Assembly: GCA_958295665.1 (NCBI GenBank)
Contig: OY282558.1
Location: 329,999,106 to 330,063,105 of the forward strand
Length of the DNA stretch: 64,000 bases
DNA from: Tipula vernalis
Taxonomy: Eukaryota > Arthropoda > Insecta > Diptera > Tipulidae
Reading direction: 5' to 3'
Part shown: piece by piece, positions 1-11,304 of the stretch
Position numbering within the stretch: position 1 is the first letter of the stretch
How the letters are laid out: every line of letters starts with the position of its first letter
The notes under the pieces: model-generated
Database searches by the model: none
Seen by the model: the letters and a program-made list of their open reading frames with translations, nothing else
Told to the model about the DNA's origin: nothing
Program-made: the position numbers and the translations under genes

Positions 1-981
1 AAATGAGATTGAAAATTTACTGACAACTACCTTAACCTGGTGCGTAAGTCTGATTAACATTTTTCAAGATCACACAGATTATAAATTAACAATTAAACTG
101 GTTATTTTGTAACAATCATAACCATTTTGTTCCGTTTATTATAATAGTTGGTTCTCAAAAAACGATTAAAAAAAATGGAATTGTAAATATTTATTTCGAT
201 TCATCCGACGGTTAAAGTGAAATCTCAAGGTACTAACTTAATGTATGACACGTTTTTCAAATTCAAGGCCCTTTTTCAACAAGTAGTTAAGTGTCTGTTA
301 CAACCTATAATATTATGATGTTTCGTGGTTGTAACACGGAAAAACATATATCGCCATCTAACCAACTCCTCTTGTTCCAAGCTTTTTTTATTTAATAGAG
401 TTTGTAACCTACTTTGGGACAAATATTTCTAAAGAATTTGAAGCAAATCATTTGAAATTTTTTTTAGACTTATAGATAAATCAGACGCTCATTTAATAGT
501 CAAATTAAAAATTTTCATAATATTCTCCATGCAAGAATCAATACATAACTTTAAACGAATAAAATTATCAGCAGCAGTTCGAAGCGTTTCTTCACTTTTC
601 AGTTCACTTTGCGTTTTTCGAATCGTGTGAGCTTCATTGTGTACGTAAGAAGATGGGTTTTTGGAGATCGTACGGATAGTTTGATAATGTTTGTTTTTTG
701 GGTATTTTGCGAACTGTTTCGCAGTTAACTTGAAGACAAGTGTTAACGAGAATCCAATATTTGATGATGTTACGGAGTAACAGTTTCCGGAGCCGTTGAG
801 GACTTTTTTCCACTATACGAAGAATAACCTAACTCCGAATAATCAAGTTCCATCTTCCAGAACTTTATAACCCATTTCCAACGTATATGTCAAATTTCAC
901 TAAAATCGGATCATACTTTTCTCATAAATTTTCGATTAATCGATTAATTGTCTCCGATTAATCGAACAGTCGATTAATTGA
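1..981. other. AT-rich interval without gene
   Basis: No coding region or RNA gene is visible. Around 929-987 there is a cluster of overlapping TCGATTAAT-like motifs, which looks like part of a repeat terminus, but I could not assign it. Confidence 0.5.
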
Positions 982-1752
982 TTAATTTATCCATGCCCTA
1001 ATTTTCAGTTGTTCTAATCTGTTCATTATTAGTCCTTTTCTTACTCTGTATAATACGTGAGATTTTTTGTTATATGTTTTTCTGTCGGTCAAGTGTTGTG
1101 CATATTTAGAGTAATTTTTGGTTTTACGATTTTTTGAATTCGGTTTTTCCGATGTAAAATTTGGGGCAATCATTAATGTTTTTTGTAGATTCCGGTGTCT
1201 ATAGGTGTATTTATGTTACGTTGTTTGAGCCGATTTCCTAATTTGTGATTTGTTTTAAACGACATCGCGTATCCGTGCTTTTTAAAAACTTTTGTTATAT
1301 TCTTGTTGATGTTGCTATTATACTTTATGGTGATGTATTTCTCCGGCTTGTTTGTTTTGTTTGTCTTACGTGGTCATCATATTCTGTTGTTTCTTCCAAA
1401 TGTACCTATTGTTCATGTTGTCAATTTTCTTACTGCTAATTTTTTTATGGTTTTCAGTTTTCCCATATAGTCCTGATTGTTCGTCGTGATCGTGTGTAGT
1501 CTGTTTATTTAAAAGTTAAACGCCGCCATCTTATATTGGTATGGGTAGTTAAATGATTTATATATGGCATGGTCCGTTTGTGTGCCTTTCGTACATATTT
1601 TGAATGTAGGCTAGTAGTTAACATTTGTTATTATCAAGTCTAAGAAATTAATGGATTTTTTAGTCTCTTCTTCAAGAGAATACTGAGATGTCTCATTGTG
1701 CCATTAAATAGTATTAGAATATTGTCCACGTGTCTGCACCAATACCTGATTA
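982..1752 (-). pseudogene. Penelope-like retroelement relic (RT end plus GIY-YIG endonuclease)
   Basis: Conceptual - strand translation across several frames gives the end of a reverse transcriptase followed by a GIY-YIG endonuclease, the order found in Penelope-like elements. Near 1750 the RT active site appears as RHVDNILILFNG, where families normally have a VDD or ADD motif. Near 1650 comes SINFLDLIITNV, matching the INFLDLTI block. Between about 1200 and 1330 there is a stretch ending in GIYKKH, then CPKFYIGKTEF, which is the GIY...YIG core. At 1173-982 the tail reads YAQHLTDRKTYN and ends near LEQLKI, as is typical after the nuclease. Frames shift repeatedly and stops interrupt it, so it is a dead copy. 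The N-terminal half of the RT is not visible. It belongs to a different lineage from the copy at 4579-6061. Confidence 0.7.
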
Positions 1753-1860
1753 TTTGGTTTTTGTTGTTCAATTCCGTTAATATTCGCTGATTTTCAGTTC
1801 CTGATAGAGGATTTTTTATTGGAAGTCTTACAGTCCGTAGTAGTTATTTATGGTACTAGT

Positions 1861-1955
1861 GAGCAAAACGAGATATTATCCATGAGGGATAAGTTTGTCC
1901 CACGAGGCGATAGCCGAGTGGGACATTATCCCGAGTGGATAATATCTCTTTGCTC
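1861..1955. repeat. 95 bp foldback hairpin
   Basis: Nested inverted repeats: GAGCAAA...GATATTATCCA pairs with TGGATAATATC...TTTGCTC, and inside it GGGATAA...TGTCCCA pairs with TGGGACATTATCCC. The loop holds CGAGGCGATAGCCGAG. The motif TTTATCCACTTTT just downstream (about 1975) recurs inverted near 2297-2312, so a larger MITE-like unit is possible. Confidence 0.65.
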
Positions 1956-2376
1956 ACGAGTGGCATACAACGTTTTATCCACTTTTGTTGAAATAAATTT
2001 CGTAAATGAATAAGAAACAGTTCCATTTTTGTGCTTTCACACTGGAGCGTTGTATTTTGAAATACATTTTATCATAGTGACCATTCTTTAAATTGTCATG
2101 GTGTACTTTAATTTAACTACTTTTTGAAATACAGTTTTTCATTCAATTTGGTTACGAATAATTTTCCAATGACTAATCAACATTTTGTTATACAAAATAT
2201 AACTCACGTTGCCCCTAGCAGCGTGGGTTATGCAATAACAATGGGTTATTTTACATTTTCTTTATTTGAAATCAGCATAGTTATCGGGCTATTATATATC
2301 AAAAGTGGATAAACAGAATTTGTTGTTGTGTTGAAAATAGTTTTGTTCTGAGATTGTTGTTACTAGAGTGAAAACT

Positions 2377-2563
2377 TTTTGCTAAAATAGCAAGCCTGTT
2401 AAATCAGTCTATTTTGAGTCACGTGTACGAAATAAACTAATCAAAATAACATTAACCTGATAACTTCTCTAGGAAAATTATCAGTTATTACAATTTTAAT
2501 TGGAATATTTCGTACACGTGACTCGAAATTAACCGATTTAAAAGGCTTGCTATTTTAGCAAAA
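2377..2563. repeat. MITE-like inverted repeat, 187 bp
   Basis: Two arms of about 57 bp: TTTTGCTAAAATAGCAAGCC at the left pairs with GGCTTGCTATTTTAGCAAAA at the right, and GAGTCACGTGTACGAAATA pairs with TATTTCGTACACGTGACTC. The centre is AT-rich and non-coding. No clear target duplication was found. A non-autonomous DNA transposon is the most likely identity. Confidence 0.7.
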
Positions 2564-4255
2564 TATACTCTGGCTACTAGATGAAAATAATTCATAGTTT
2601 TATTTTACAATAAATACTGTTTCAAAATGACACTTTCATAGTACAATTTACAATCTAGCAGCCTTAAAATAATAATACAAGATAAAATTACAAAACAATT
2701 TTATTTTCGAATACCCCTCGAGCATTGATAAATACCTCATAATTTTATTAGATTACCTCAAGCACGTTGCTTTTAGGTTTTTTAAAAAAAAAAAAAAATT
2801 TAATTTTTGTTTTATTGCTAAATTTATCTTTAGTTTTACTAGCATACGTCAGATTATTGTGTTTTTAATGTTGTTTCTTCAACCAAAATGTTAATTTGTA
2901 ATTTGGTTGTCACAAAATACTGACATGGGAGTATCAAAACTGTGCTAACGAATATATAGCTTGCGAATTTTACAATGAAACAAATTAACGGAACAAACTA
3001 AACTAATGTGGTTACTGAGGTAAATGTCGGTATACGTACGAGTAAATATTTAGTTACTTTAGTTTGTAATTTATTATTTTTATATAGATACCTCTACACG
3101 TCTATATTGTTTAGTACCCTTATTAATATAATCAATTGGAGCTTACCTCGGGTGGGGGCTATTACCCAAGTGATATATTTATAAGTTTTTTGGAGAATGT
3201 TTTAGTGTTAGTTGGCTAAAAGCGTGTATAGTAAGGCGGGTTAGATGGATTGTTAGAGCTTTGAAGCCCCTTTAATCCAACTCTCTTGAAGAGTTAACCT
3301 GTTACTTATCTATCTCATGTGATACCTTGAGGTTAGTATGGTGCCGGTGGTAGTATGTGTATATTTACCTAAGTTTTTAGAATCTCTCCTTTATTTAACG
3401 GGCGATGCGATTTCCTTGGATAAAACACTTTGTTGCTTTTATTTTTCAATTACTTATTTATTTTCTATGTTTTTGATACACTTTGGACTATACACTTATG
3501 GATTTAAGCTTGACACGTTACATTATTGAGTTGATTTGCATAGTTAACGATTTTTGCGTCGAATAATAAAATTTTACTTGGTATTTGTTTTAATAATTTT
3601 GACAATATTAACGTTGCTAGCACTTACAGAACTTTTACAATAATGATCATTACAACTAAATTTTGTGTTTTTATATACTAAAATTTGGGTTATTTTTCGA
3701 TAATCTTACACTAACAATTTACATTGATAGACCTGCTGAATGTTGTTTTTCTTAGAATTAATTGTTACATATTTTTCGCTTACCATCAATTACAATATCG
3801 GCCTAATTTTGATTTCAAAATACTTTGCCGATTTCGTGTTTTATTACACACGATTTACCGATTTTGGGTCAATTTTATGCGCTACTTAATTTTATTATTT
3901 TATTACAATTTAAATTTATTGATTTTATTTTTTACATATGTAAGCGGCTTGTTACATATTTTATGCACACCTGTTATTTTATTTTCTTTGATTTCCTAAT
4001 TTTAATTGTCTACCATGTTTGTCGTTTGTGCGTCGTTTTGATTTCTATTTCATTTTCCTTATGTATTATCGAAATATGATATTGTCTTTGCATATTGCGT
4101 TTATTATTTTTATCTTATTTTCTAAGAAGATCGCCATTTGACGGTAATCTCTCTTATCTTAATTTTATTACATATTCAAGGGTGTGGCCAATATGGAAAT
4201 ATTTTAGTTTTAATTTATTTGATTTCTATATATATTTTCCTAACGGCTGGATCTT
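2564..4255. other. AT-rich interval without gene
   Basis: No coding region, RNA gene or clear repeat can be supported. The only open frames are short, hydrophobic, T-rich ones of the kind chance produces in AT-rich DNA. Confidence 0.45.
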
Positions 4256-4299
4256 AATATTTCCTCTAGTCTTCGGGTTTGGCAGCCAATAAAACTAAT
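4256..4299 (+). repeat. Left inverted repeat flanking Penelope-like copy
   Basis: The segment containing TTCCTCTAGTCTTCGGGTTT and CCAATAAAACTAATTT is repeated in inverted orientation at 6064-6107 with one mismatch seen. The pair brackets the Penelope-like coding relic, consistent with the inverted pseudo-LTR pieces that flank such elements. Confidence 0.75.
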
Positions 4300-4307
4300 T
4301 TTTAATA

Positions 4308-4345
4308 TTTATATCGACGTTTCGATAATTTTATTATCTTCTTGA
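4308..4345 (-). ncRNA. Hammerhead-ribozyme-like motif (degenerate)
   Basis: On the - strand, CTCAAGA is followed by a perfect six-base-pair hairpin (GATAAT, loop AAA, ATTATC) and then GAAACGTC. This is the layout of the minimal hammerhead motifs (CTGATGA, stem II, GAAACGTC) known from Penelope-like elements. The invariant G of CTGATGA is replaced by C here, and I see no convincing stem I, so this copy is probably inactive. Confidence 0.4.
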
Positions 4346-4578
4346 GGTCTACAACGGTTTTAACAATACATACATACAAAGTTTATTAAAATATATAGAA
4401 ATTACTATGCCATACTCCGACACCGTTAAATATGGTATATATATAAATTTCAAGAAAATTTCTTGTCATACGAACTTGTAAACAGAAAATAAAATTTTTT
4501 CACAAACGACAAATTGATTCAAATTGGACGACTACAGTCAAAATATTTTTAGTAAACAAACTTTTTGAATTTGGAATT

Positions 4579-6061
4579 TCAAGAATCTACAAACGATTTA
4601 TATTTTGGGAATTTAGATATAAAATCAATGATGCCAGAATAAATTTGGTTAAGATCGTCAGTATCACTCTTTTTGTTGATAACAATTTCATTATTACCAA
4701 TAATGTGAGCCATTTCCAAAAATAAACGATTTTTATACAATTTTTCACTGTCCAAAATTTTTACCTCATCAAATTTAAATGTGTGTCCAGTGTGAGAGGA
4801 ATGCTGGCATAATGTAGTAGCTTGAGAATTTCTGATAGGTGGTTTGACGTCCGATTTATGTTGTGAAATTCGATTTTTTAATAATTGTTTCGTGGTACCG
4901 ATATATTTCAATTGGCAATGGTTACATGGAATTAAATATACAATATTCGAACGATTTAATTTAGGTGTGATATCTTTGATTTGGCTAAAGATGTTACGAA
5001 TAGAGTTAGCCGCTGAAAATGTAATTTCACAATTTATATTGAATTTGTGCAATGTGCTGGAAATTTGGTCACTGAGATTTTTAATGTAATAAATTGATTT
5101 ATAAATTCAATTTTGATGAACATTGTTATTGGTACCGACCGTACTAACCATTTGTCCACTGTTACTTTGATCAAACTGATTGATTAATTTGTTGATCAAA
5201 TATTTCGGGTATTTATTATTGACCAGATAATCCCTTATAATTTGATTGGTATCAACTGTGACATCTGTGGTTAATTTTTTAACTCTGTAGACGAAACCAA
5301 ACGCCGTATTAATTCATTGACTTAAAGGGTGAAAACTATTAAAATTAAGAATTCGACCGGACGATAAATTTTTCGCGTACCAAATAGTATTAATTTGACC
5401 GTTATTCTTCCGAACTAATATTGTGTCCATAAAAGGTAATTTATTATCCGCTTCCATTTCTAAAGTAAATTCTAAACAAAAACGATTACTATTAAATTTT
5501 GAAAGTATGCAACCAATTTTATCATCAGGTACACACAACAATAAATCATCGGCGTATTTTTTAATAAATAAAATATTAAAATCAATTGAGCTCAAGACGG
5601 TGTTAAGTAGCACTTCCATTACGACATCAGCCACTACTGGAGATAGAGGCGAACCCATTGCAACGCCATTTATTTGTTTAAAGTAGTTGTTAAACAGGCT
5701 GAAATATTCTGATTTTAAACAAAATTCTAGAATATCTAGAAATTTTATTTTGGGTATTCTGGTATGTGGTTCTATCATTGACCACCTATCTGAAATTATT
5801 TCTACAGCCAAATCAATCTTAATATTGGTGAACAAGGAAAGCACGTCCAAGCTTATTAATACATAGTGATTTGGAATATTTTGTTGTTTTACGAAATCTA
5901 CTAATTCGTACGAATTTTTACAATTGTACCTCCGATTATCAATTGAACTTTTCAACGTTTCAGCTAAATATTTCGATGCTTGATATGTAGGGCTATTTAT
6001 GAAACATACAATAGGCCTAAGTGGATGATCCAGTTTATGGATTTTGGGAAGTCCGTATAAT
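4579..6061 (-). pseudogene. Penelope-like reverse transcriptase plus GIY-YIG endonuclease, 5'-truncated
   Basis: One reading frame runs through the whole interval on the - strand with only two in-frame TGA stops, at 5316-5314 and 5109-5107. The upstream end gives YGLPKIHKLDHPLRPIV, an early RT motif. This is followed by a block ending MGSPLSPVVADVVME, then KKYADDLLLC (catalytic ADD) and LPFMDTILVRKNNGQI. After the first stop the frame continues to a GIY-YIG nuclease: NIVYLIPCNHCQLKYIGTTK with downstream LLKNRISQHK and CQHSSHTGH. The protein is known to combine target nicking (GIY-YIG) with reverse transcription. The N-terminal part is missing, as expected for 5' truncation. With just two point stops and no frameshift it is a fairly young dead copy. 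Confidence 0.88.
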
Positions 6062-6063
6062 TT

Positions 6064-6107
6064 AAATTAGTTTTATTGGCTGTCAAACCCGAAGACTAGA
6101 GGAAATA
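6064..6107 (-). repeat. Right inverted repeat flanking Penelope-like copy
   Basis: Reverse complement of 4256-4299. It begins within a few bases of the upstream end of the truncated RT frame, which marks the truncation junction. Confidence 0.75.
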
Positions 6108-6634
6108 TTTGATTTCTATCCATCCCATTTTATGTGGGTGTTGTTATCGTAAATTATTTGATTATTGTTTGATCTTATGATGAGAGTGTTTTATTTTATT
6201 TAACCCAAGTTTTGAATCTGTTTTAAATGTGATCTAATTCTAATTTCTATTTTCCTTGACTGATTTATGTGATTATTTCACAACAAGATGTCTATAATTG
6301 TTTACAGAAAACGTCCTTAATATTTTATAAATTTGTTTTGCTTTTCCTACAATTTTTGAATTTAAAATTTCCCCAAGTGGTAATTTTTGGTTCTATTTCA
6401 CCAAATTTGTAGCGTATCCACTGCCATCTATGTAATGTTTGTTGACTTATGCTGGGTGTCTAACTCCAATTTTTTTGACTAAATTATTGTCTAAATTTTT
6501 TGAAGTGACATTAGGCTATTCGCGGCCAGGCAACTAACGAAAAGTCTCATAGCAAGGTAACTTTTGAATTTAGTTGTCATTTTATTTTACGTCATGGAAT
6601 ACCAAAGCAAGCTTGATTATACAAAGCCATATAG
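6108..6634. other. AT-rich interval without gene
   Basis: No coding region, RNA gene or inverted repeat is supported. It ends at a (TTA)n run at about 6640-6660 that belongs to the next repeat. Confidence 0.45.
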
Positions 6635-6635
6635 T

Positions 6636-7104
6636 CTATTTATTATTATTATTATTATTATCGAAGGGCCATGTGGGCGATAAGCCACCTCGCACTTTTT
6701 GCCCCGTCTTCCGTTTGATTTTACTCTTACGAGTTGCTGGGAATTGCAAATCGCCTATAGGTCACCCAGCTTTACTACAGGAAGGCTAAATAAAACTGGA
6801 GGGTGCGTGGTATCCAGAGTCCGCATACTTTAGACTGATTAACCTATCAGCCATTAATGTATCGGCATATGCTGTTCCACCTTAGATTAGGGTTTTTTGT
6901 CAAGGTTTTCTCCAAATGGCCAAAAATGTACCAAATGGCCTTAGTTACCGGTGGTTGCCGCGAGGACGCAGCACGTACACTTGCGAATTTCCAAGGGGTA
7001 CCCCATACACAATTGTACCCATCACGCAGCTGTCTACTGGAAGGTTACGGAGCTGGTAGATTAATCCACTCAAATTTGCCCCCCTCCAATAGACGCCAAA
7101 CCAC
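6636..7104 (-). repeat. Short retroposon-like repeat with (TAA)n tail, copy 1
   Basis: Read on the - strand this 470 bp unit begins near TTGGCGTCTATTGGAGGGGG, runs through GGTGGAACAGCATATGCCGA and GCGGACTCTGGATACCA, and ends with a (TAA)n run. A diverged copy in the opposite orientation lies at 37409-37860. Both copies start at nearly the same base, which argues for a discrete non-autonomous unit rather than randomly truncated LINE ends. The TAA tail resembles I- or Jockey-type LINE 3' ends. It encodes no protein I can support. Confidence 0.7.
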
Positions 7105-7303
7105 CAAGCTATAGTCTAAAAAACGAAGCTTTTATAAGGGAATTAGAAAAGAGGAAAAAACCAAACTTTTCATAGTTAAATACACAAAACATAAGGTAAA
7201 TCACTTTTTTCCTAAGACAAATTTTTAAATGAAAACGTTATAAGTTATTAATTATGATTTTTGAAATACTTTCATAAATGTTTGAATTTTAACACATATA
7301 AAG

Positions 7304-8037
7304 CCTGTCTCATGAAGGCAGCCGCATGCCAAAAGACTTCAAGGTTTTTCGACACGCAGTCTACACTACACTAAAATGATAAAAAATGTTCATCTCACTC
7401 AATTAAATAATTTTAGTATGAACATATCTAAGAAGGATATGATTTAATTTTTGAGATGAAAAAGCCAAGGAGAGAAAGGCTTTGGCAACTAAAGCTTCCT
7501 CTGCATATACATACATAATAGTATTAGAATAATGAAATGGACAGAAATAGCGACAACTTTATCAATCGCGCGCATTAACGCTAAATCAGTAAATTTAGGT
7601 CAGTTGATGTTGTGTTAAAAAAGACAGTAGTTGTTGTCTTGATAAAGACAATTGTTGCTGTTTTGATAAAGACAATTGTTGTTGTCTTGATAAATACGGT
7701 TCTTGTGGTAATTCTGCCATTTTGTTGCAACACAGAAAAAAATCGAAAAAATGAATGAAATTTAACACAAATAAAAAAAGAAACAAGTTCTATTAATAAT
7801 ATGGTAAAATAATAAGAAAAATTCCACAAATAGCACAATCAAAACGCAACACAAAAAACAAAATTAGAACACTTAAAAATGTACACCGATAACATATCCA
7901 CCAGAAAAATTTTAAGAAATGAAGAAATGTCACGACAAAAAGGAGAATGAGCAAAAACAAAAAAGGAATTGGCACTACTGTTGTGAGCTCGTGAGATCAC
8001 ACATTTTCAACATTTTAGTTTTCATGAGACAGCCTTG
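7304..8037. repeat. Candidate DNA transposon ends around a non-coding interior
   Basis: CTGTCTCATGA near 7307 is matched in inverted orientation by TCATGAGACAG near 8023. The interval between them is non-coding. No target duplication could be found, so the two motifs may be ends of a decayed DNA element or coincidental. The interval includes the minisatellite at 7618-7698. Confidence 0.35.
7618..7698. repeat. 24 bp minisatellite, about three units
   Basis: Imperfect tandem copies of a 24 bp unit of the form TTGTTGTCTTGATAAAGACAA. Each unit contains the small inverted repeat GTCTTGATAAAGAC. It is translated in no convincing gene. Confidence 0.7.
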
Positions 8038-8948
8038 AAGGTGCTTTCGCAGAGCGAGATTATAATCTGAGATTTCTTATCCCACTTTTCTACCAATTAA
8101 ATTGCTTAATTTTCAAATGTAAACGCCCTTTTTTGTCCAACTCAAGTTAAATATTTTTTATCTTATGAGCAAATAATCCAATAAATACCAACATAACAAA
8201 AAATATCGAACAATGATTGAGCAATTTTTTAGCTCTATTTACGCCATGTTTCATTTTACATTTTGACAAGCGGTTTCATCATCCGATGATCCGCGGTACC
8301 TCTAACCAGTTTCAGTTACAAAACAAAAAAAACCCGTTCGATTTACTCTGCGGTGGGCCAAGTCCCAAAAATTAACTACCTTTCTTCAAATTAAAAACTT
8401 GACTAAAAATTATATGCTAACTCCTCAAGATAAATTTTATCACCTCCCTTTTTTTCAAAAATTTAATAAACTATCCAGATTCACACATGATCGCTGTTTT
8501 TTCCGTTAGTTTTTCAGCAACAAAACGATTATGCTTCAAATATATTTTATCTTTTAAAAAAATGGAAAATTTTGTTAATTCAACCAAAAAAATATTGTGT
8601 TATTGTTTAATAATGCATGGGAAACTTACAGGTAATGTGACCTAAATGTGGAAAATCTTTACTGAGTATAACCCAGCTACAATAACCGTGTAAGTCACGT
8701 TGTGGCGTTGGACATGTATTTATGGGAATTATTGATAAGAAAAACGTGACTTGGGATGGGTAGAGATGTATTATAGTAAGTTGTAGCGTCGCTTGAGCAA
8801 CAAGGAAACGATCGTTACACATTTTATAAAATTTTTGCTTTTTTCATTCAAAAAACAATTAGCTAAAAAACATCATTGTTACTATGGATTCATTCTTGTG
8901 GCGAACAATGAAAAGTTATAACACTTATAGGAGATGATTATTCTTTTT
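8038..8948. other. AT-rich interval without supported gene
   Basis: No gene is supported. A 71-codon frame on the - strand (8822-8607) contains a consensus donor CCT|GTAAGT near 8630, but it shows no recognisable domain and has no detectable partner exon. Confidence 0.4.
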
Positions 8949-9283
8949 TCCTACAATCGCCGTGAAAAGCAGGCTTTTTTCTCTGTTTTCAAAGCCCAAA
9001 GTGTCTGTTTTTTTGACAGTTAATAAACAAATTACTTTGTCACACGTTTCTCTTAGAAACGTGTGACAAAACTTGAAACCGCACGCTAAAATTGTCAATT
9101 TTTAAGAAAGACTAATGTTTTCCTACAATCGCCGTGAAAAGCAGGCTTTTTTTCTCTGTTTTCAAAGCCCAAAGTGTCTGTTTTTTTGACAGTTAATAAA
9201 CAAATTACTTTGTCACACGTTTCTCTTAGAAACGTGTGACAAAACTTGAAACCGCACGCTAATTTTTAAGAAAGACTAATGTT
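8949..9283. repeat. Tandem duplication of a 172 bp unit with perfect hairpins
   Basis: The unit beginning CCTACAATCGCCGTGAAAAG occurs twice, at 8949 and 9121, almost identical except for an 8 bp deletion near the end of copy 2. Each unit contains a perfect 16 bp stem (TTTGTCACACGTTTCT, loop CTT, and its complement). The motif TTTTCCTACAATC recurs inverted at 9443-9456, so the duplication probably lies inside a DNA transposon with TTTTCCTACAATC ends. Confidence 0.8.
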
Positions 9284-9473
9284 TGTATAAAACATCAAAC
9301 CAAATTTTTGTTTTTCTTTATGAAAAATAAAAAAAATCTTTGACTACTCGATTGAACAAAATGTCGGTCCTAAAATAAAATCGTATTGTCAGTATAGTAA
9401 ATTTTACTACAAAATTATCTTTTTATTATATTTTTTAAAATGATTGTAGGAAAAATAAAGTGTGAAACACGTC

Positions 9474-9567
9474 CGCAAAGTTGTTTGTCACGCTCGAAAG
9501 GTTGCTGGCCTCCGTCCCGTCGGCCAGCAATTTCCTTTCTCGCGTGACAAACTGGCACTTTGCGCTC
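9474..9567. repeat. Imperfect foldback, GC-rich stem
   Basis: GCAAAGT...GTTTGTCACGC...GAAAGGTTGCTGGCC pairs with GGCCAGCAATTTCCTTTC...GCGTGACAAAC...ACTTTGC. The GTTTGTCAC stem core is the same word as in the hairpins of the adjacent tandem duplication, which suggests a common origin. Confidence 0.65.
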
Positions 9568-10118
9568 TTGATACACAAATAACTATTTTAGATTACTCGA
9601 AAACCACGTTTTAAATCTTTTTTGAAATAAAAAATGTACGCACACACTCTTTTAATTTTTCACGTCCCCTTTCTTCAAGGTTTTTTATTCAATTCATTCT
9701 CCCACTTCCGTCTTTTCCATAAATATATTATTTTTTTGTAGTTGGTACTATAATTATGAAATAATGCCATCTATTAAACAAGACTCAAACTAATCATTTA
9801 AAATTAGAACAAAAGTTTCGTTATTTTTTATATAATGTTTCTAAAACTCTTACAGTTCGGTCATCCTGCAAGTCGATCGACCCCGATCTGGTCTATTAAA
9901 TTATACCGAATTCACACCAAAACTTTTGTTTTACAAAATTTAGGTTTAAACTTTAACTTATAGTACTTATAATTACAACAAAAAAAATTTTTTTTTTTTT
10001 TTTTTACTCGGCAAATTTCAAAACTTTAAATAGTTGTCACGTTGGTTTCAACTGAAAAATGAAATATTAATACATGTACGTTAAACTATACAAAATCATC
10101 AAACTCGATCTGAACTGA
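9568..10118. other. AT-rich interval without gene
   Basis: Nothing can be supported except a T run at about 9988-10005. Confidence 0.45.
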
Positions 10119-10664
10119 TCAAGCAACATCAATATACGGTTTAATTTTTGTAACATCAAAAACTCCCTTAAAAGGCCTGTCGGTGATCTGAAAAACACTG
10201 AGGTCTTCGACAACATATCTATCATTATCAAGAACAACTGAAATTCTATATGGTCCTTTAAACTGAGGTATCAATTTTTTGTTTACGTTAGGAGTAGTAT
10301 CCATATTTTGAATCATTATCAAATCGTCTACCTTATAAGTTCTGGCCGGTTTTCGCTTCTTGTTATAATATTCTTCAATATAATTTTGAATTTTCTCTAT
10401 GTGTTCGGATGCCTCTTTTCTACGATCTGACAATGATAAATAATCTGAACCGAGTTCAATTGAATCCAGGTACTCCGTCATCTTATCACTAACCGGACCC
10501 CTCTGATTCAATCCGTAAAGCAACATACTGGGCGTTTCTTTCGTTGAACTACTAATGGTATTGTTAAAAGCGAATTCAACTTGATCCAACACATTGTCCC
10601 AATCAACCTTTCGTTCTTTATCTACCAATTTAGATAACATTGGAGTCAATGATCTCAGACTTTC
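10119..10664 (-). pseudogene. Ty3/gypsy integrase C-terminal fragment
   Basis: The 176-codon frame matches the last part of a Ty3/gypsy integrase. It contains VEFAFNNTISSSTKETPSML, the conserved 'A.N.....T...P' block after the DDE core. After this come YKVDDLIMIQNMDTT, the C-terminal Src-homology-like segment, and LIPQFKGPYRI, the GPY/F module. It ends in a natural stop. The DDE catalytic core, RT and RNase H are absent: upstream the frame runs straight into the MITE at 10665. The open frame lies in a clear fragment of a family different from the two gypsy elements elsewhere in the window, whose integrases lack this GPY stretch. Confidence 0.85.
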
Positions 10665-10841
10665 TGTTCCAATCGATCATAGCAAGGATAAAAACCTTTC
10701 TACTTGCGGTTTGCTAGCGGGTGCTTGCGGCTGGTTGATTGGAAAGCAACTGATATATATTTTATTAGCTGCTTTCCAATCGACCAACCGCAAGCACCCG
10801 CTAGTAGAAAGTTTTTTATCCTTGCTATGGTCGATTGGAAC
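10665..10841. repeat. Hairpin MITE inserted in the integrase fragment
   Basis: Left arm 10665-10748 and right arm 10770-10841 form a near-perfect hairpin around a 21 bp AT spacer. The outer end is GTTCCAATCGA and the inner part contains AGCGGGTGCTTGCGG. The left arm carries about 11 extra bases near TTGCGGTTTGC. No protein is encoded. A related single arm is at 11305-11372. Confidence 0.85.
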
Positions 10842-11304
10842 GATTAAAATGGATGACGTGAGTAAAAATACCGTATAAATCGTATATGTTTTGCAATTGC
10901 TGTCAAAACTTTGGTGCGACGAGCTATTAAAAATAAAAATGAAAGACAATGAGAAGACAAAAAAAAATTGGACATTCGCCGAAACTAAGGCTTTAATTCA
11001 TATTTATGGAAACAGGCAGGAATATTACACACAATAGTTAACACAAGTTCACAAGAGTTTAATTTATCAAATATCCAGTAATATTAAATATTTACTTTCA
11101 ATTAAATTTTTTTACGACGTTTTAACGTATTGGCAAATACGATAGAACATTTTTTATTTTTGACACAACAAAAATAAATATGTTTGACATAAAAAAAACC
11201 GGTTTATCAAGCGGTTCTACACTCAACCGTCTAGCGGCGAAATTATGTGTAACTGCTTCTAACTGCTCGTGAAAAATAACAAGAGCAGTTACGAGTATTT
11301 CATT

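Noticed and set aside
3724..4079. Overlapping hydrophobic ORFs of 84-91 codons
   Set aside because: T-rich low-complexity sequence gives spurious hydrophobic frames; no family match.
7304..8037. Merlin-type transposon from GGCTGTCTCATGA ends
   Set aside because: Only 11 bp of terminal match, no 8-9 bp target duplication and no transposase; kept only as a low-confidence repeat.
8607..8822. 71-codon - strand frame with a consensus splice donor
   Set aside because: No recognisable domain, no partner exon and no promoter; isolated GTAAGT words are frequent.
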